Shown here one piece after another: positions 10,295 to 19,129 of a stretch of DNA of 64,000 nt. The stretch lies in assembly GCA_028287565.1 (NCBI GenBank), contig JAQBPK010000054.1, forward strand, positions 1-64,000, read 5' to 3'. Numbering within the stretch: position 1 is the stretch's first letter; the number at the start of each line of letters is the position of its first letter. Below the pieces are notes generated by a model. That model searched no databases. It worked only from the letters and a program-made list of their open reading frames with translations, and had not been told where the DNA came from. The DNA comes from Vulcanimicrobiota bacterium. Lineage in GTDB: Bacteria > Vulcanimicrobiota > Vulcanimicrobiia > Vulcanimicrobiales > Vulcanimicrobiaceae. The position numbers and the translations under genes were made by a program.

Positions 10295-10312
10295 ACCGTA
10301 CTTTGGTACGGT
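10295..10312. promoter_or_regulatory. Operator-like palindrome (site C) in the cI/cro divergent promoter
   Basis: ACCGTAC-TTTG-GTACGGT perfect inverted repeat, downstream of a TTGACT -35-like hexamer at 10284. Confidence 0.7.
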
Positions 10313-10320
10313 TCGCACAT

Positions 10321-10546
10321 GGACGTCAGAGCGGCGCTGAAAGAAGCTGCCGAGCGCAATGGATGGTCCCCGACTCGCGTCGCCGCCGAGGTTGGCATGA
10401 GCGAGGCGGGCATTCGGAAGTTCTACGCTGGCGACAGCGCGACGCTCAAGAGCGACGCGCTCGTCGTACTGATGCGCGAACTCCCCGGCTTCGCTGAAAA
10501 GCTCGGCTTCGACCCTCGACCCGAGGCGAACGGTCATGCAGCCTAG
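10321..10546 (+). CDS. XRE-family HTH protein (Cro-like)
   Basis: WSPTRVAAEVGMSEAGIRKFYAGDSATLKSDALVVLM; ATG at 10321, very short leader. Confidence 0.75.
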
Positions 10547-10892
10547 CGTACCAGCCCCCCGCGCCGAGCGACCGAAGCGCCGCCACGTCGCGACCGGCAA
10601 CGCGCCCGGCCCGTACTCGCCCGCAGTCGCGTCCGCCGAAGGCTACGTCGAAGCGCTCGCTGCCGTCCGGGCCGAGGCCGACGCGCTCGCGGAGTGGATC
10701 GGGATCCTGCGGCTCGTCGGCGAGCAGATCATCGCGCGGCGCCACCGGCTCGCGGAAGTCGTGATGCCGGAGGTGCAGCGCGGCTATCGCGCCGCCGAGG
10801 CCGTCGTCGACCTGGAGCGCGCGCGCCGTGCTCGCCGCCGCATCGTCGCGAATCCGCGCGTGCTCGCGCTGACGGATCGGAGCGCGGCATGA
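10536..10892 (+). CDS. phage hypothetical protein
   Basis: 118-aa ORF in + early operon. Confidence 0.55.
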   Translation: MQPSVPAPRAERPKRRHVATGNAPGPYSPAVASAEGYVEALAAVRAEADALAEWIGILRLVGEQIIARRHRLAEVVMPEVQRGYRAAEAVVDLERARRARRRIVANPRVLALTDRSAA

Positions 10893-11086
10893 GCGAGATG
10901 CTGACGCGCAAAGAGGTCGCGGCTCGGCTGGGCGTCTCGACGCGCACCGTGCAGAATTACGTCGCAAAGAAGAAGCTGCGCGAGCGCCGGCTGCCGTCGG
11001 GTCGCGGCGCGCGCTCCACGCCGCGCTATGCGGCGACCGACGTTGCGGCGTTCGTCGCGTCCGGCTACTCGGCGGGACTTCGGTGA
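10889..11086 (+). CDS. excisionase/MerR-like HTH protein
   Basis: MLTRKEVAARLGVSTRTVQNYVAKKKLRERRL; ATGA overlap with upstream ORF. Confidence 0.7.
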   Translation: MSEMLTRKEVAARLGVSTRTVQNYVAKKKLRERRLPSGRGARSTPRYAATDVAAFVASGYSAGLR

Positions 11087-11217
11087 GCGCGCACGCGACG
11101 GAGTGCGTCGGCGCGATCGAGCTCGGCGTCGAGGCCGAGCCGCTGGTGGACGTCCTGATCGAGGTCGAGGCCCGTAACGCAGCCGCGCGCGAGCGCGAGA
11201 TCACACAGACCGCATAA
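11083..11217 (+). CDS. small hypothetical protein (44 aa)
   Basis: GTGA overlap with upstream ORF; acidic/helical small ORF, not in the ORF track. Confidence 0.4.
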   Translation: MSAHATECVGAIELGVEAEPLVDVLIEVEARNAAAREREITQTA

Positions 11218-11265
11218 AAAGCCGCGGCCGACGTTCGCTGAAACGCCGGCCGCCAGAGGAACCGC

Positions 11266-11493
11266 GTGATGATTCCTTCCAACTCAGTCTACCGCACCCC
11301 GTCAACTCCAAAGCGCGACCGCTGCGACTTCTGCGCGCACGCGACGGAAGACCTCGTCGCTGACGTGCTGGAGCGCGAGCGCCGACCGATCTCCGTCCGC
11401 ATCTGCGTTGACGAAGTCAGTTGTGCGCGCCGCTGCCGCGAGCGCCGCGGTCGCGGTCCGACGACGCCGGGCGGCGTTGCAGTGGCCGCGTGA
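11266..11493 (+). CDS. small Cys-rich hypothetical protein
   Basis: CDFCAHATEDL motif. Confidence 0.45.
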   Translation: MMIPSNSVYRTPSTPKRDRCDFCAHATEDLVADVLERERRPISVRICVDEVSCARRCRERRGRGPTTPGGVAVAA

Positions 11494-11651
11494 TGGCGAC
11501 GAAGAAGAAGTGCGCCGATTGCGGCCGCGTCGGCAAGCAAGTCGTCGCGCGCGACTCCAACACCACGGCCTCGAAGCTCGGTGGTCGCCGCTGCGTGTGC
11601 CGCCACGGATGCGGCAAGACGAAGGCTGACGCCCGCAAGGCGAAATCGTGA
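11493..11651 (+). CDS. small zinc-ribbon-like protein
   Basis: MATKKKCADCGRVGKQVVARDSNTTASKLGGRRCVCRHGCGKTKADARKAKS. Confidence 0.5.
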   Translation: MATKKKCADCGRVGKQVVARDSNTTASKLGGRRCVCRHGCGKTKADARKAKS

Positions 11652-11932
11652 TGGCGACCATTCTCGCCTTCCGCCCCGCCGCGCCGTCCTTCTCGCCGAT
11701 CTCGCTCATTCGCGTTTCCGTCGGCGGTCGCGTTCACCGTGCATCGCTCGCGTCGTGGCGCAAGTACCGGGTCGAGCGTGCGTTGCGCTCCGACGCGCGG
11801 CTCGTCACCGTCTGCGTGAACCGGCTCAACGATCCTACCGTGACGCTCGCGAGCGCGACGTGCGCGTTCTGCGTCAACGCGACGGTGCAAGACGACGTGA
11901 CGGAGCAGTTCGTCGCGGAGGCGTGCCTGTGA
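11648..11932 (+). CDS. phage hypothetical protein
   Basis: 94-aa ORF, overlaps neighbours by 4 nt. Confidence 0.5.
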   Translation: MMATILAFRPAAPSFSPISLIRVSVGGRVHRASLASWRKYRVERALRSDARLVTVCVNRLNDPTVTLASATCAFCVNATVQDDVTEQFVAEACL

Positions 11933-12115
11933 TGTGGTTCATGTGGCTTTCTATCGGCGCTCAGGGCGCGCAAGCGATCGTCTGGGCGTGCGCGCGATGC
12001 TCGCGTCGCGAGACCGTGTTGCACGACTCGGCTATGGCCTCTCATGCGCAATCTCCATTGCGTTCGACGTCGTCATCGCGGCTTTCTAGATACACGCGTC
12101 GGCGGGTGCGCGGTG

Positions 12116-12421
12116 ATGGCCCGACCGCCTCAGATTCCGTTTGCCGCGCGCGTCTCATCGCCGTGGCGAAACGGCGAGCACGGCACGTTTTTGTTCTGGG
12201 ATCAGCAGGGCTCCGCCATCGTGATGTTCGGTGAATCCGGCCTCGGACTCGGCGGCATTCAAGCTATGGCGGCGTCGGACGTGAGCCTCGTGGCGCGCGC
12301 CGTCTATCTCGACACTGACGATCAGGTCGCGCTCGAAGCCGTGCTCCGCGTTCACGCCGGCGCGCACGCCGCTCGCATCGCGGGCATTCTGGCGCGGTCG
12401 CGCGGTGAGGTGCCGGCGTGA
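12116..12421 (+). CDS. phage hypothetical protein
   Basis: MARPPQIPFAARVSSPWRNGEHGTFLFWDQQG. Confidence 0.5.
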   Translation: MARPPQIPFAARVSSPWRNGEHGTFLFWDQQGSAIVMFGESGLGLGGIQAMAASDVSLVARAVYLDTDDQVALEAVLRVHAGAHAARIAGILARSRGEVPA

Positions 12422-12834
12422 ACGCCGAGATGCTCGACGCCGCTGTCGCTGGCGCGAAAGAGGACGACCTCCGCAACGCGCGCGACACCGCGGCTAGTCG
12501 CGTTGGCTTTTTCCAGACCGAACTCGGGGCGCTAGATCGCCACGATCCGCGACGGCCGGATGCGAAGCGAGCATGGCTGGCGGCGACCGAGGACCTGCGG
12601 ACCGCAAATCGCGCGCTTCGGGACTTCCAGCGTAAGCGTCGGCGCAGCGGCGATATCGAGGCCGTATCAGCAGTCCGCGCGGTGCGCGAGATGCGAGAGA
12701 CGGTAGGCGTCGTCACGGGCTACGTCGCGGACGCGCTCGACCTACTTGCCCGCTGGCGCGGGGATAGCCTACCGTCGTCACCCGAGGACTGCCTGCGCGA
12801 ACTCGCAGAAGCGCTCGGCGAGGGTGAAGAGTGA
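12418..12834 (+). CDS. phage hypothetical protein
   Basis: 138-aa ORF with 4-nt overlaps. Confidence 0.55.
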   Translation: MNAEMLDAAVAGAKEDDLRNARDTAASRVGFFQTELGALDRHDPRRPDAKRAWLAATEDLRTANRALRDFQRKRRRSGDIEAVSAVRAVREMRETVGVVTGYVADALDLLARWRGDSLPSSPEDCLRELAEALGEGEE

Positions 12835-13178
12835 TGCACGACGCGCTCGCCGTCATCGCGGACTACAACGAAGCCAAAGCCCGCGACTACGTCCCCTCGC
12901 GCCCACGCGCGCCGCATCCCGGCTGCACCGTCACGCTGACGGACGAGCACCGTGCGGCCCTCCGCGCCGCGCTGACCGCGGAGGCAAACGCGTTCATCCG
13001 CGAGCGCGACATTTCGAACGTCGTGCACGCCGGTCGCCTCGCGGCGCTGGCTGCGCAGCTTTACGTCGGAAACGTGCTGGCCATCGAAGGCGGGGACTAC
13101 CATCGCGCGCTCGGCGTCGCGGCCAAGGTTCCGGGCGTGCGCGAGATCATCGTGGCGGCGGGCGAGGTGGCGGCGTGA
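12831..13178 (+). CDS. phage hypothetical protein
   Basis: 115-aa ORF with 4-nt overlaps. Confidence 0.55.
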   Translation: MMHDALAVIADYNEAKARDYVPSRPRAPHPGCTVTLTDEHRAALRAALTAEANAFIRERDISNVVHAGRLAALAAQLYVGNVLAIEGGDYHRALGVAAKVPGVREIIVAAGEVAA

Positions 13179-13573
13179 GCAGCCCGACGATCGTCGAACA
13201 GTTGCGGTCCGTCGCTGATAGTCGCTACGGGCGCTCGCTGCTGACGTCCGGTGACCGCACGTTTGCCGATGTCGCGAGCGAAGCCGCGGCGCTGCTGGAA
13301 ATCGACGCGCGGCACCCGGCCGAAACGCTGTTTGCCTCGAACGCATTCTACAGCGGCTCGACGGTTATCGACCGCCTTCGTGCCCACGCGCGCGCCGGTC
13401 GCGCTCTATACGGGTTCGACGTCGTCGAAATCGCCACCGTTCACACCGCCGACGAAGCGAACGCGCTGCTGGCGGTCGGCTGGGTGCTGCTGGGCCACGC
13501 GGCGCATGTCGGCGCGGCGCCGGATTTCCACCTTGGGCGGCCGAGCAGCGCGGCGGAGCGGGTGATAGCGTGA
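13175..13573 (+). CDS. phage hypothetical protein
   Basis: GTG start VSSPTIVEQLRSVADSRYGRS; 4-nt overlaps. Confidence 0.5.
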   Translation: MSSPTIVEQLRSVADSRYGRSLLTSGDRTFADVASEAAALLEIDARHPAETLFASNAFYSGSTVIDRLRAHARAGRALYGFDVVEIATVHTADEANALLAVGWVLLGHAAHVGAAPDFHLGRPSSAAERVIA

Positions 13574-14121
13574 ACGCATCCGAGTTCCGACGGATCATCG
13601 AATGGTCGCCGGCGTATGATTTCCGCACCGAGGGCGCGGGTATTCACGGCGTCGAGATTCGCTTCGTGCTCGTCGGACCGCAGGCGGCGATTCAGTTCCT
13701 GCTCTCGACGAATTGGCAGACGAGCGGCGTGCGTGCGAAGTACGCGGCTGGGCGGTATCCACGCAATGACGGCAAGCTCACAGACGGTCACATGCGCAAC
13801 GAGCGCGGGCTCTACTGCGCGTTTAAGCCGTCGCCGGCAGACATCGGCTACCACGCTCGCGAGAAGCAGTACGACAGCCAGACCGCGCAGGACGACTGTC
13901 CATATCTTGACGGCGCACCCTGCTACTACGACGGCTCAGGGCTACGCGCGCGGCATTTCTTCGACGCGCTCACGGACAAGGGCGACGAAGCCCTCTGGAC
14001 GGCGCTACGTGAGGAGTACGACGCGCGCTTCGTCGTCGGCGTCCCGGCGACCGTGGAGAGCGCGAACTTCGGCGAGCTTCTAGATGCGGTCGGCACGGCC
14101 ATCGGTGAGGGCCCGTCATGA
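13570..14121 (+). CDS. phage hypothetical protein
   Basis: 183-aa ORF, coupled start/stop. Confidence 0.6.
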   Translation: MNASEFRRIIEWSPAYDFRTEGAGIHGVEIRFVLVGPQAAIQFLLSTNWQTSGVRAKYAAGRYPRNDGKLTDGHMRNERGLYCAFKPSPADIGYHAREKQYDSQTAQDDCPYLDGAPCYYDGSGLRARHFFDALTDKGDEALWTALREEYDARFVVGVPATVESANFGELLDAVGTAIGEGPS

Positions 14122-14309
14122 CCATCGAGCACGCCCTCGTCGAAGCCGGGGTGCCCGAGGAGGTCGCGGCGACGATCCAGCGCGGTTTCGACGCGCAGGA
14201 GGCTCCGCCGGCGGCGTACTTGCTGCGGCTGGCGGATCGGATCGAACGCGCGAGCGATGCGTTGGTGCCGGTGACGGCTTGTGGGCGGCGGAGCGGGGTG
14301 CGAGCGTGA
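14118..14309 (+). CDS. small phage hypothetical protein
   Basis: 63-aa ORF, coupled. Confidence 0.5.
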   Translation: MTIEHALVEAGVPEEVAATIQRGFDAQEAPPAAYLLRLADRIERASDALVPVTACGRRSGVRA

Positions 14310-14559
14310 GGTATCAGCTTGGCGGCCGGATCGTCGAGGGCAACGATCTCCCGGGCCTCTTCGACGACGGACGCAATGAATGGCGCGCGAACATACGGCG
14401 GGAGATTGCGTGGCGCTGGACGGCTGAATCGGCTGCGCGGCGACGCGAGGCTTTCGGCGATGAACCTCTGCGCGCGTTCGGCCACGTCGGCACGAACGTC
14501 GAGATGCCGCCGGCGGTGCCCGAGAGCCGAATGCTGCGGCCCGCGATCGCAGGTGTCGC

Positions 14560-15573
14560 GTGAGCGCGGCGGTGGAGCGCGTCCTCGCGCCGGCGGAAGA
14601 CCCGGCCGTTCGCGCGACGGGTCTCGGCGGTACCGACATGGCGGTTCTCGCGGGGTTCGGCTACGGCGACCGCACGAACCTCGCACTTTGGGAAGAGAAG
14701 CTGGGCCTGCGCGAGCCGGAGGATCCCGGCGAGCCCGCGTTTTGGGGCAAGCGCCTTGAAGGCGAAGTCGCGACGGTTACGGCTGAGCGGCTTGGCGTGA
14801 AGATCGCGCGCGTCAACAGCACGATCCGGCACCCGCAGCACGAGTTTCTCTTCGCCCACATCGACCGGCGGATCGTTACGTCCTCGATCGAAGGCGAGAC
14901 GCTGGCGCGCATGCGTCACGTGCTGGGCGCGCTCGATGGCGGCCGGTGGGCCGGCCCCGGGCGCTGGCTGCTCGAAATCAAGGCGGTGAATCCGTTTGTC
15001 GCGCGCGAGTCGTGGGGGGCGGATTGGGAAGAGTTGCCGCCGCGCGTGCTCGTGCAAGTGCAGCACTACCTTCGGCTGACCGGTTACGACGGCGCGATCG
15101 TCGCCGTGCTGATCGGCGGACAGGAGTTGCGGCTGTATTTTGTGCCGCGAGATCGCGACATGGGCGAGGACCTCGTGAAACTTGGCGTCCACTTCTGGAC
15201 CCAGCACGTCCTCACACGCGTTCCGCCGGCGATCACGACGTACGCGGACGCGAAACGGCTTTTCCCACAGCATGTCGGCATGCCGATCGCGGCGACCGAG
15301 GCTATCGCGGCGACCACCGCGCTCTACGCCGAACTGAAAGCGCGCGAGAAACAGCTTGCCGGCGAGATCGACAAGACGCAGGCCGAGATCGCGGCATTTC
15401 TCGGCGAGCACGAAACGCTGACCGTCTACAACGATCCCGTCCTCACGTGGCGCACGCAGACCCAGCGCCGCCTTAATGAGGCGGCCTTAAAGGCCGAGCG
15501 CCCCGACCTCTACGCGCAGTATTTGCGCGAGTCGACCATCCGCGTCATGCGGCTGAAAGGAAACGCGAAATGA
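14560..15573 (+). CDS. YqaJ-type viral recombinase / exonuclease
   Basis: VRATGLGGTDMAVLAGFG...FWGKRLEGEVA...FAHIDRRI...LEIKAVNP...VQVQHYLRLTGYDGAIVAVLIGG nuclease motifs; adjacent RecT. Confidence 0.88.
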   Translation: MSAAVERVLAPAEDPAVRATGLGGTDMAVLAGFGYGDRTNLALWEEKLGLREPEDPGEPAFWGKRLEGEVATVTAERLGVKIARVNSTIRHPQHEFLFAHIDRRIVTSSIEGETLARMRHVLGALDGGRWAGPGRWLLEIKAVNPFVARESWGADWEELPPRVLVQVQHYLRLTGYDGAIVAVLIGGQELRLYFVPRDRDMGEDLVKLGVHFWTQHVLTRVPPAITTYADAKRLFPQHVGMPIAATEAIAATTALYAELKAREKQLAGEIDKTQAEIAAFLGEHETLTVYNDPVLTWRTQTQRRLNEAALKAERPDLYAQYLRESTIRVMRLKGNAK

Positions 15574-16502
15574 CCGCTATTGCACGGCGCGATGGGGGCG
15601 CGGTCGCGACGAACGCGCCACCCCGTTCGCTCGCCGAGCGCTTGGGCTACGAGCATGAGACGCTCGAGTTCATCCGCCAAGAGATCGCGCAGGGCGCTCC
15701 CGATCCGCAGCTGGAGTACTTCTTGCGCCTGTGCCAGGCGCGCGGGCTTGATCCGACCGCGCGTGAGATTTACTACATTCGGCGGAACACGCGCGACGGC
15801 CCGAAGTGGACCGCGCAGATCGGGATCGACGGTTATCGCTCGATGGCCGAGCGGACCGGGCTCTACGACGGCCAGGACGCAGCATCGTACACGTTCGGCG
15901 AGGACGGGAAGCTGGAGTCGGCCACTGTCGTCGTCTACCGCAAGGGATCGCAGCGCGGTGTACCCGGCACGGCGTTTTTCAACGAATACGTCCAGCGCGA
16001 CCGCGACGGGTCGGTCACCGACATGTGGAAGCGCATGCCAAAGAACCAGCTCGCGAAATGCGCCGAGGCGCTCGCGCTCCGTAAAGCCTTCCCGCGCAAC
16101 CTTGGAGGCATTCATACCCGCGAGGAAATGGCTCAGGCGGACAACATCGTCGACGTCACACCGACCCGCACGCTCCCCGACGCTGCGACGCGTGCCGGTC
16201 GCGTGAAGGGCGCGATCGCACAGCAGGTTCAAGAGATCGAGCAACCGACGCACATCGATGAGACCGTGCCTGGGCCCGAGGAGCGGGACTTCTCTAAAAT
16301 GGCGGCCGACGAGATTAGCGGTCTCGTGGCGGACGAAGCACGGCTACGCGGGATTGCGCCGTCCGAGCTCGGCGCGCTGGTGAAGAAGCACGGCGGCAAG
16401 CTAACTCGCGCATCCGCGCCGGCTATCGTTGCGGAGATCTGCGCGCACCCGATCGTCGAAATCGACGAGGGCGGCGAGGAGCAGGAATTCGGCTTCTCGT
16501 GA
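15570..16502 (+). CDS. recT: RecT-family single-strand annealing protein
   Basis: FLRLCQARGLDPTAREIYYIRR...GIDGYRSMAERTGLYDGQD...MPKNQLAKCAEALALRKAFP. Confidence 0.88.
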   Translation: MTAIARRDGGAVATNAPPRSLAERLGYEHETLEFIRQEIAQGAPDPQLEYFLRLCQARGLDPTAREIYYIRRNTRDGPKWTAQIGIDGYRSMAERTGLYDGQDAASYTFGEDGKLESATVVVYRKGSQRGVPGTAFFNEYVQRDRDGSVTDMWKRMPKNQLAKCAEALALRKAFPRNLGGIHTREEMAQADNIVDVTPTRTLPDAATRAGRVKGAIAQQVQEIEQPTHIDETVPGPEERDFSKMAADEISGLVADEARLRGIAPSELGALVKKHGGKLTRASAPAIVAEICAHPIVEIDEGGEEQEFGFS

Positions 16503-17266
16503 CCATCGCGGAATCGAACTTCGTGCTCGTCGACACCGAGACCACGCATCGCGAGCCCGAACACGCTGAGCTGCTCGAGGTGGCCGCGCGCCGCCTCGAC
16601 GGCTCGCTTCGGCTCGTCGACCGCTTCGTCTCGCTGTGCCGGCCCACGAAGCCGATTCCGCCCGCGGCATCCGCGGTGCATCATCTCGTCGACGGCGACT
16701 TCTCCGATGCGCCCGAACGCGCGGCCGTTGAGGACGCGCTGTCGGCGTTCCTACCCTCGGACGCGGCGCTCGTGGCGCACAACGCCGACTACGATCGCGC
16801 GCTTCTGGGCGACCGCTTCGCCGCGTTCCGCTGGATTTGTACCGAACGCATGGCGCGTCACCTCGTGCCCGACGCGCCGGAATTCAAGAATGCGACGCTC
16901 TACTATTGGTTCGGCGGCCCGAAGATCACGCGCGCCCTGCACGGCGCGGACGCCGATCTCGACGTGACGGAGTTCAACTTCCGTGAGCTGCTGGCGCGCT
17001 ACCGCGTCTACGCGGCCGAGACGTGCGGTGGCGACGCCGAGCGGCTCGCCAAGAGCGAGGACCTCGATACGATGCTCGCATTCTTCGCGCGGCCGTACGT
17101 GATGACGCACTGGCCCAATTTCGGCAAGTGGAGGGGAGCCCCGATGGACGACATTCCGACGGACTATTTCGAGTGGGCGCTTTCGTCGCGCGGGCTCACG
17201 GATTGCGACGACGACCTGCGCTGGAACTTGGAGCGGCAGATGCGCCGCCGCGGGGTGGCAACATGA
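16499..17266 (+). CDS. DnaQ-like 3'-5' exonuclease
   Basis: NFVLVDTETTHREPEHAELLEVAARRL; AVHHLVDGDFSD; ALVAHNADYDRALL (Exo I-III). Confidence 0.82.
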   Translation: MTIAESNFVLVDTETTHREPEHAELLEVAARRLDGSLRLVDRFVSLCRPTKPIPPAASAVHHLVDGDFSDAPERAAVEDALSAFLPSDAALVAHNADYDRALLGDRFAAFRWICTERMARHLVPDAPEFKNATLYYWFGGPKITRALHGADADLDVTEFNFRELLARYRVYAAETCGGDAERLAKSEDLDTMLAFFARPYVMTHWPNFGKWRGAPMDDIPTDYFEWALSSRGLTDCDDDLRWNLERQMRRRGVAT

Positions 17267-17553
17267 TGAACCACAACCCGCCCGCCACGGCCCGCGAAAT
17301 CATGCTCGCGCGTCTACTGTTCATCTCGTCGTTCTCCACCGGCATCGACACCGGCGCGCTCTCGTTTGCTATCAGCGACGGCCTGGCGGATCGGCGCGAC
17401 GCTCGTCGGCTGCGTCAGATGGTCGGTGCCGTGACGCGGCTGCGTCGCAGCTACGAAGGTCTGGGAGAGGACGCGCGCGCCCGGCTGGGCGTCTCGCGGT
17501 ACGAGCGGCGGGCGAACTTTGCGCGCGGTGTGCTCGCGAGTGCTGATGCGTGA
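17263..17553 (+). CDS. phage hypothetical protein
   Basis: ORF coupled to upstream stop. Confidence 0.45.
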   Translation: MMNHNPPATAREIMLARLLFISSFSTGIDTGALSFAISDGLADRRDARRLRQMVGAVTRLRRSYEGLGEDARARLGVSRYERRANFARGVLASADA

Positions 17554-17605
17554 TGCCCTCCATTTGGCACTCATCTCTTCTACGCTTCGTGCGAGGTAAT
17601 CTTTC

Positions 17606-18202
17606 GTGAACGTAATCGAATCATTTCACCAGCGGCTGCGCGTCGAGAGCGCGGTGTTTGTCGCGGACGCGGATTCGCTCGGGCGCGACACCGCGCGCGT
17701 CGCCGTGCGGCGTGGCATCGACATCCTCCAGGCTCGTCTCGCCCAGCTCGGCGAACCGGTTGTCGCATTTGCTCCGACGCGCGAGGAGGATGCGGCCCAG
17801 CGCGTCTTGGCAGCGCTGGAGGGCCCGCCGCGAGCCGAGCGCCGTGAGGTTTTGCCCTCCGTCGGGCGCGCGCTTGGAATCGTTGACGAAGTTGTGGCGC
17901 GAGAGCTCGGGACAACTGTCGCGCTGCTGCACGTCACGAAGTGTCGCGAGCCGCGCGTCGTGCTCCCGCGTCAGGTCGCGATGTATCTCGCGTACATGCT
18001 GACCGGTGCGTCGATGACGCAGGTTGCCCGGTTCTACGGCCTGCAGGACCACACGACGGTCACGTACTCGCGCGATAAGATCGAGGACCTCGTTCTTCAA
18101 GGCAAGCTGCGCTACGATGCCGCGAAACTCGAAGCGGCGTGTCGCGCGGCGCTGACGGATGCGGGCTGCTACGTTTCCAAGGCGAGGCTCGTCGCAGCGT
18201 GA
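17606..18202 (+). CDS. protein with DnaA domain IV-like DNA-binding region
   Basis: VLPRQVAMYLAYMLTGASMTQVARFYGLQDHTTVTYSRDKIEDL matches the DnaA C-terminal signature; no AAA+ domain. Confidence 0.75.
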   Translation: MNVIESFHQRLRVESAVFVADADSLGRDTARVAVRRGIDILQARLAQLGEPVVAFAPTREEDAAQRVLAALEGPPRAERREVLPSVGRALGIVDEVVARELGTTVALLHVTKCREPRVVLPRQVAMYLAYMLTGASMTQVARFYGLQDHTTVTYSRDKIEDLVLQGKLRYDAAKLEAACRAALTDAGCYVSKARLVAA

Positions 18203-18513
18203 CCACCCGCGACCGCGACCTCCTCGACGCCGGGCTCATCGGCCCGCGCAAGGACGCCTACCGCGCCGATCCACACCCGTATTGGCGCTTTCACGTCGAC
18301 CGCGCGTGCGCTCGCGTCTACCGCGCCTTCTACGCGGGCGGGATCGCGCTGCGGGCACGGTGGGCGTCGTTCACGCCGTGGGAGCGTTGGCTCAACACGG
18401 CGACGCTCGTCGTGGTCGTGTGGGTGCTCGGCTGGGCCGCAGTGTTCGTGGTGCCGGCGCTTGCGGGCATTGCGGACGGCGTTCCCGAGCGCGTTCAGGC
18501 GGCGCGGCGGTGA
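18199..18513 (+). CDS. hypothetical membrane protein
   Basis: Single TM segment LNTATLVVVVWVLGWAAVFVV; GTG start. Confidence 0.5.
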   Translation: MTTRDRDLLDAGLIGPRKDAYRADPHPYWRFHVDRACARVYRAFYAGGIALRARWASFTPWERWLNTATLVVVVWVLGWAAVFVVPALAGIADGVPERVQAARR

Positions 18514-18905
18514 TGTTCTTGTACGGCGATGTCCCGCCGTCGTTTATGACTGACGAGCAAATTGAGCGCACGATCGCGGAGGTCGACGAGGCCCTCGCGG
18601 CGTGTGCAAAGCTGAAGCCGGGCAGCTGGCGTACGCGCGTCCGCACCAACGGCTCTTGGCAGGACGATCCGCGCTCGAATTGCGCCGAGATCATCGCGCC
18701 GGACGGAGATCCCGTAGAGCGGCTCTTTGAGTCGAGCGGGCTCACCATTGCAAGCGGCACGGTCTACGACACGCAGCGCGAGGTCTTTTTCATGGCCGCG
18801 ATGCGCGACGAATACCCGGCGCTGCTTGGGCTCTATCGGTCCGCGCTTATCTACATTCGCGAACTGCGGAAGAAGGCCGCGCGCAAGAAGGGTCGTCGCC
18901 GATGA
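18510..18905 (+). CDS. phage hypothetical protein
   Basis: Coupled ORF. Confidence 0.5.
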   Translation: MMFLYGDVPPSFMTDEQIERTIAEVDEALAACAKLKPGSWRTRVRTNGSWQDDPRSNCAEIIAPDGDPVERLFESSGLTIASGTVYDTQREVFFMAAMRDEYPALLGLYRSALIYIRELRKKAARKKGRRR

Positions 18906-19129
18906 CCCTCCATATCGCCGCCTACCGCAACCGCGAATGCGAGGCCCTCATCGTCGAGCGCGCCGTGCTGCCGCGTTCGGGCGATACGCTGGTGCTGGAC
19001 GACGGGCGGCGTTTGCACGTGACCGGCGTGTTCATCGGGCGCGAGCACGTCGGACTCGTCGGCGCGCTGCGTGATGCGTTGCCGGCGCCGTGGGAGATTG
19101 CGACGCGAGAAGGAGTGGTGGTTTCGTGA
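18902..19129 (+). CDS. phage hypothetical protein
   Basis: Coupled ORF. Confidence 0.5.
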   Translation: MTLHIAAYRNRECEALIVERAVLPRSGDTLVLDDGRRLHVTGVFIGREHVGLVGALRDALPAPWEIATREGVVVS

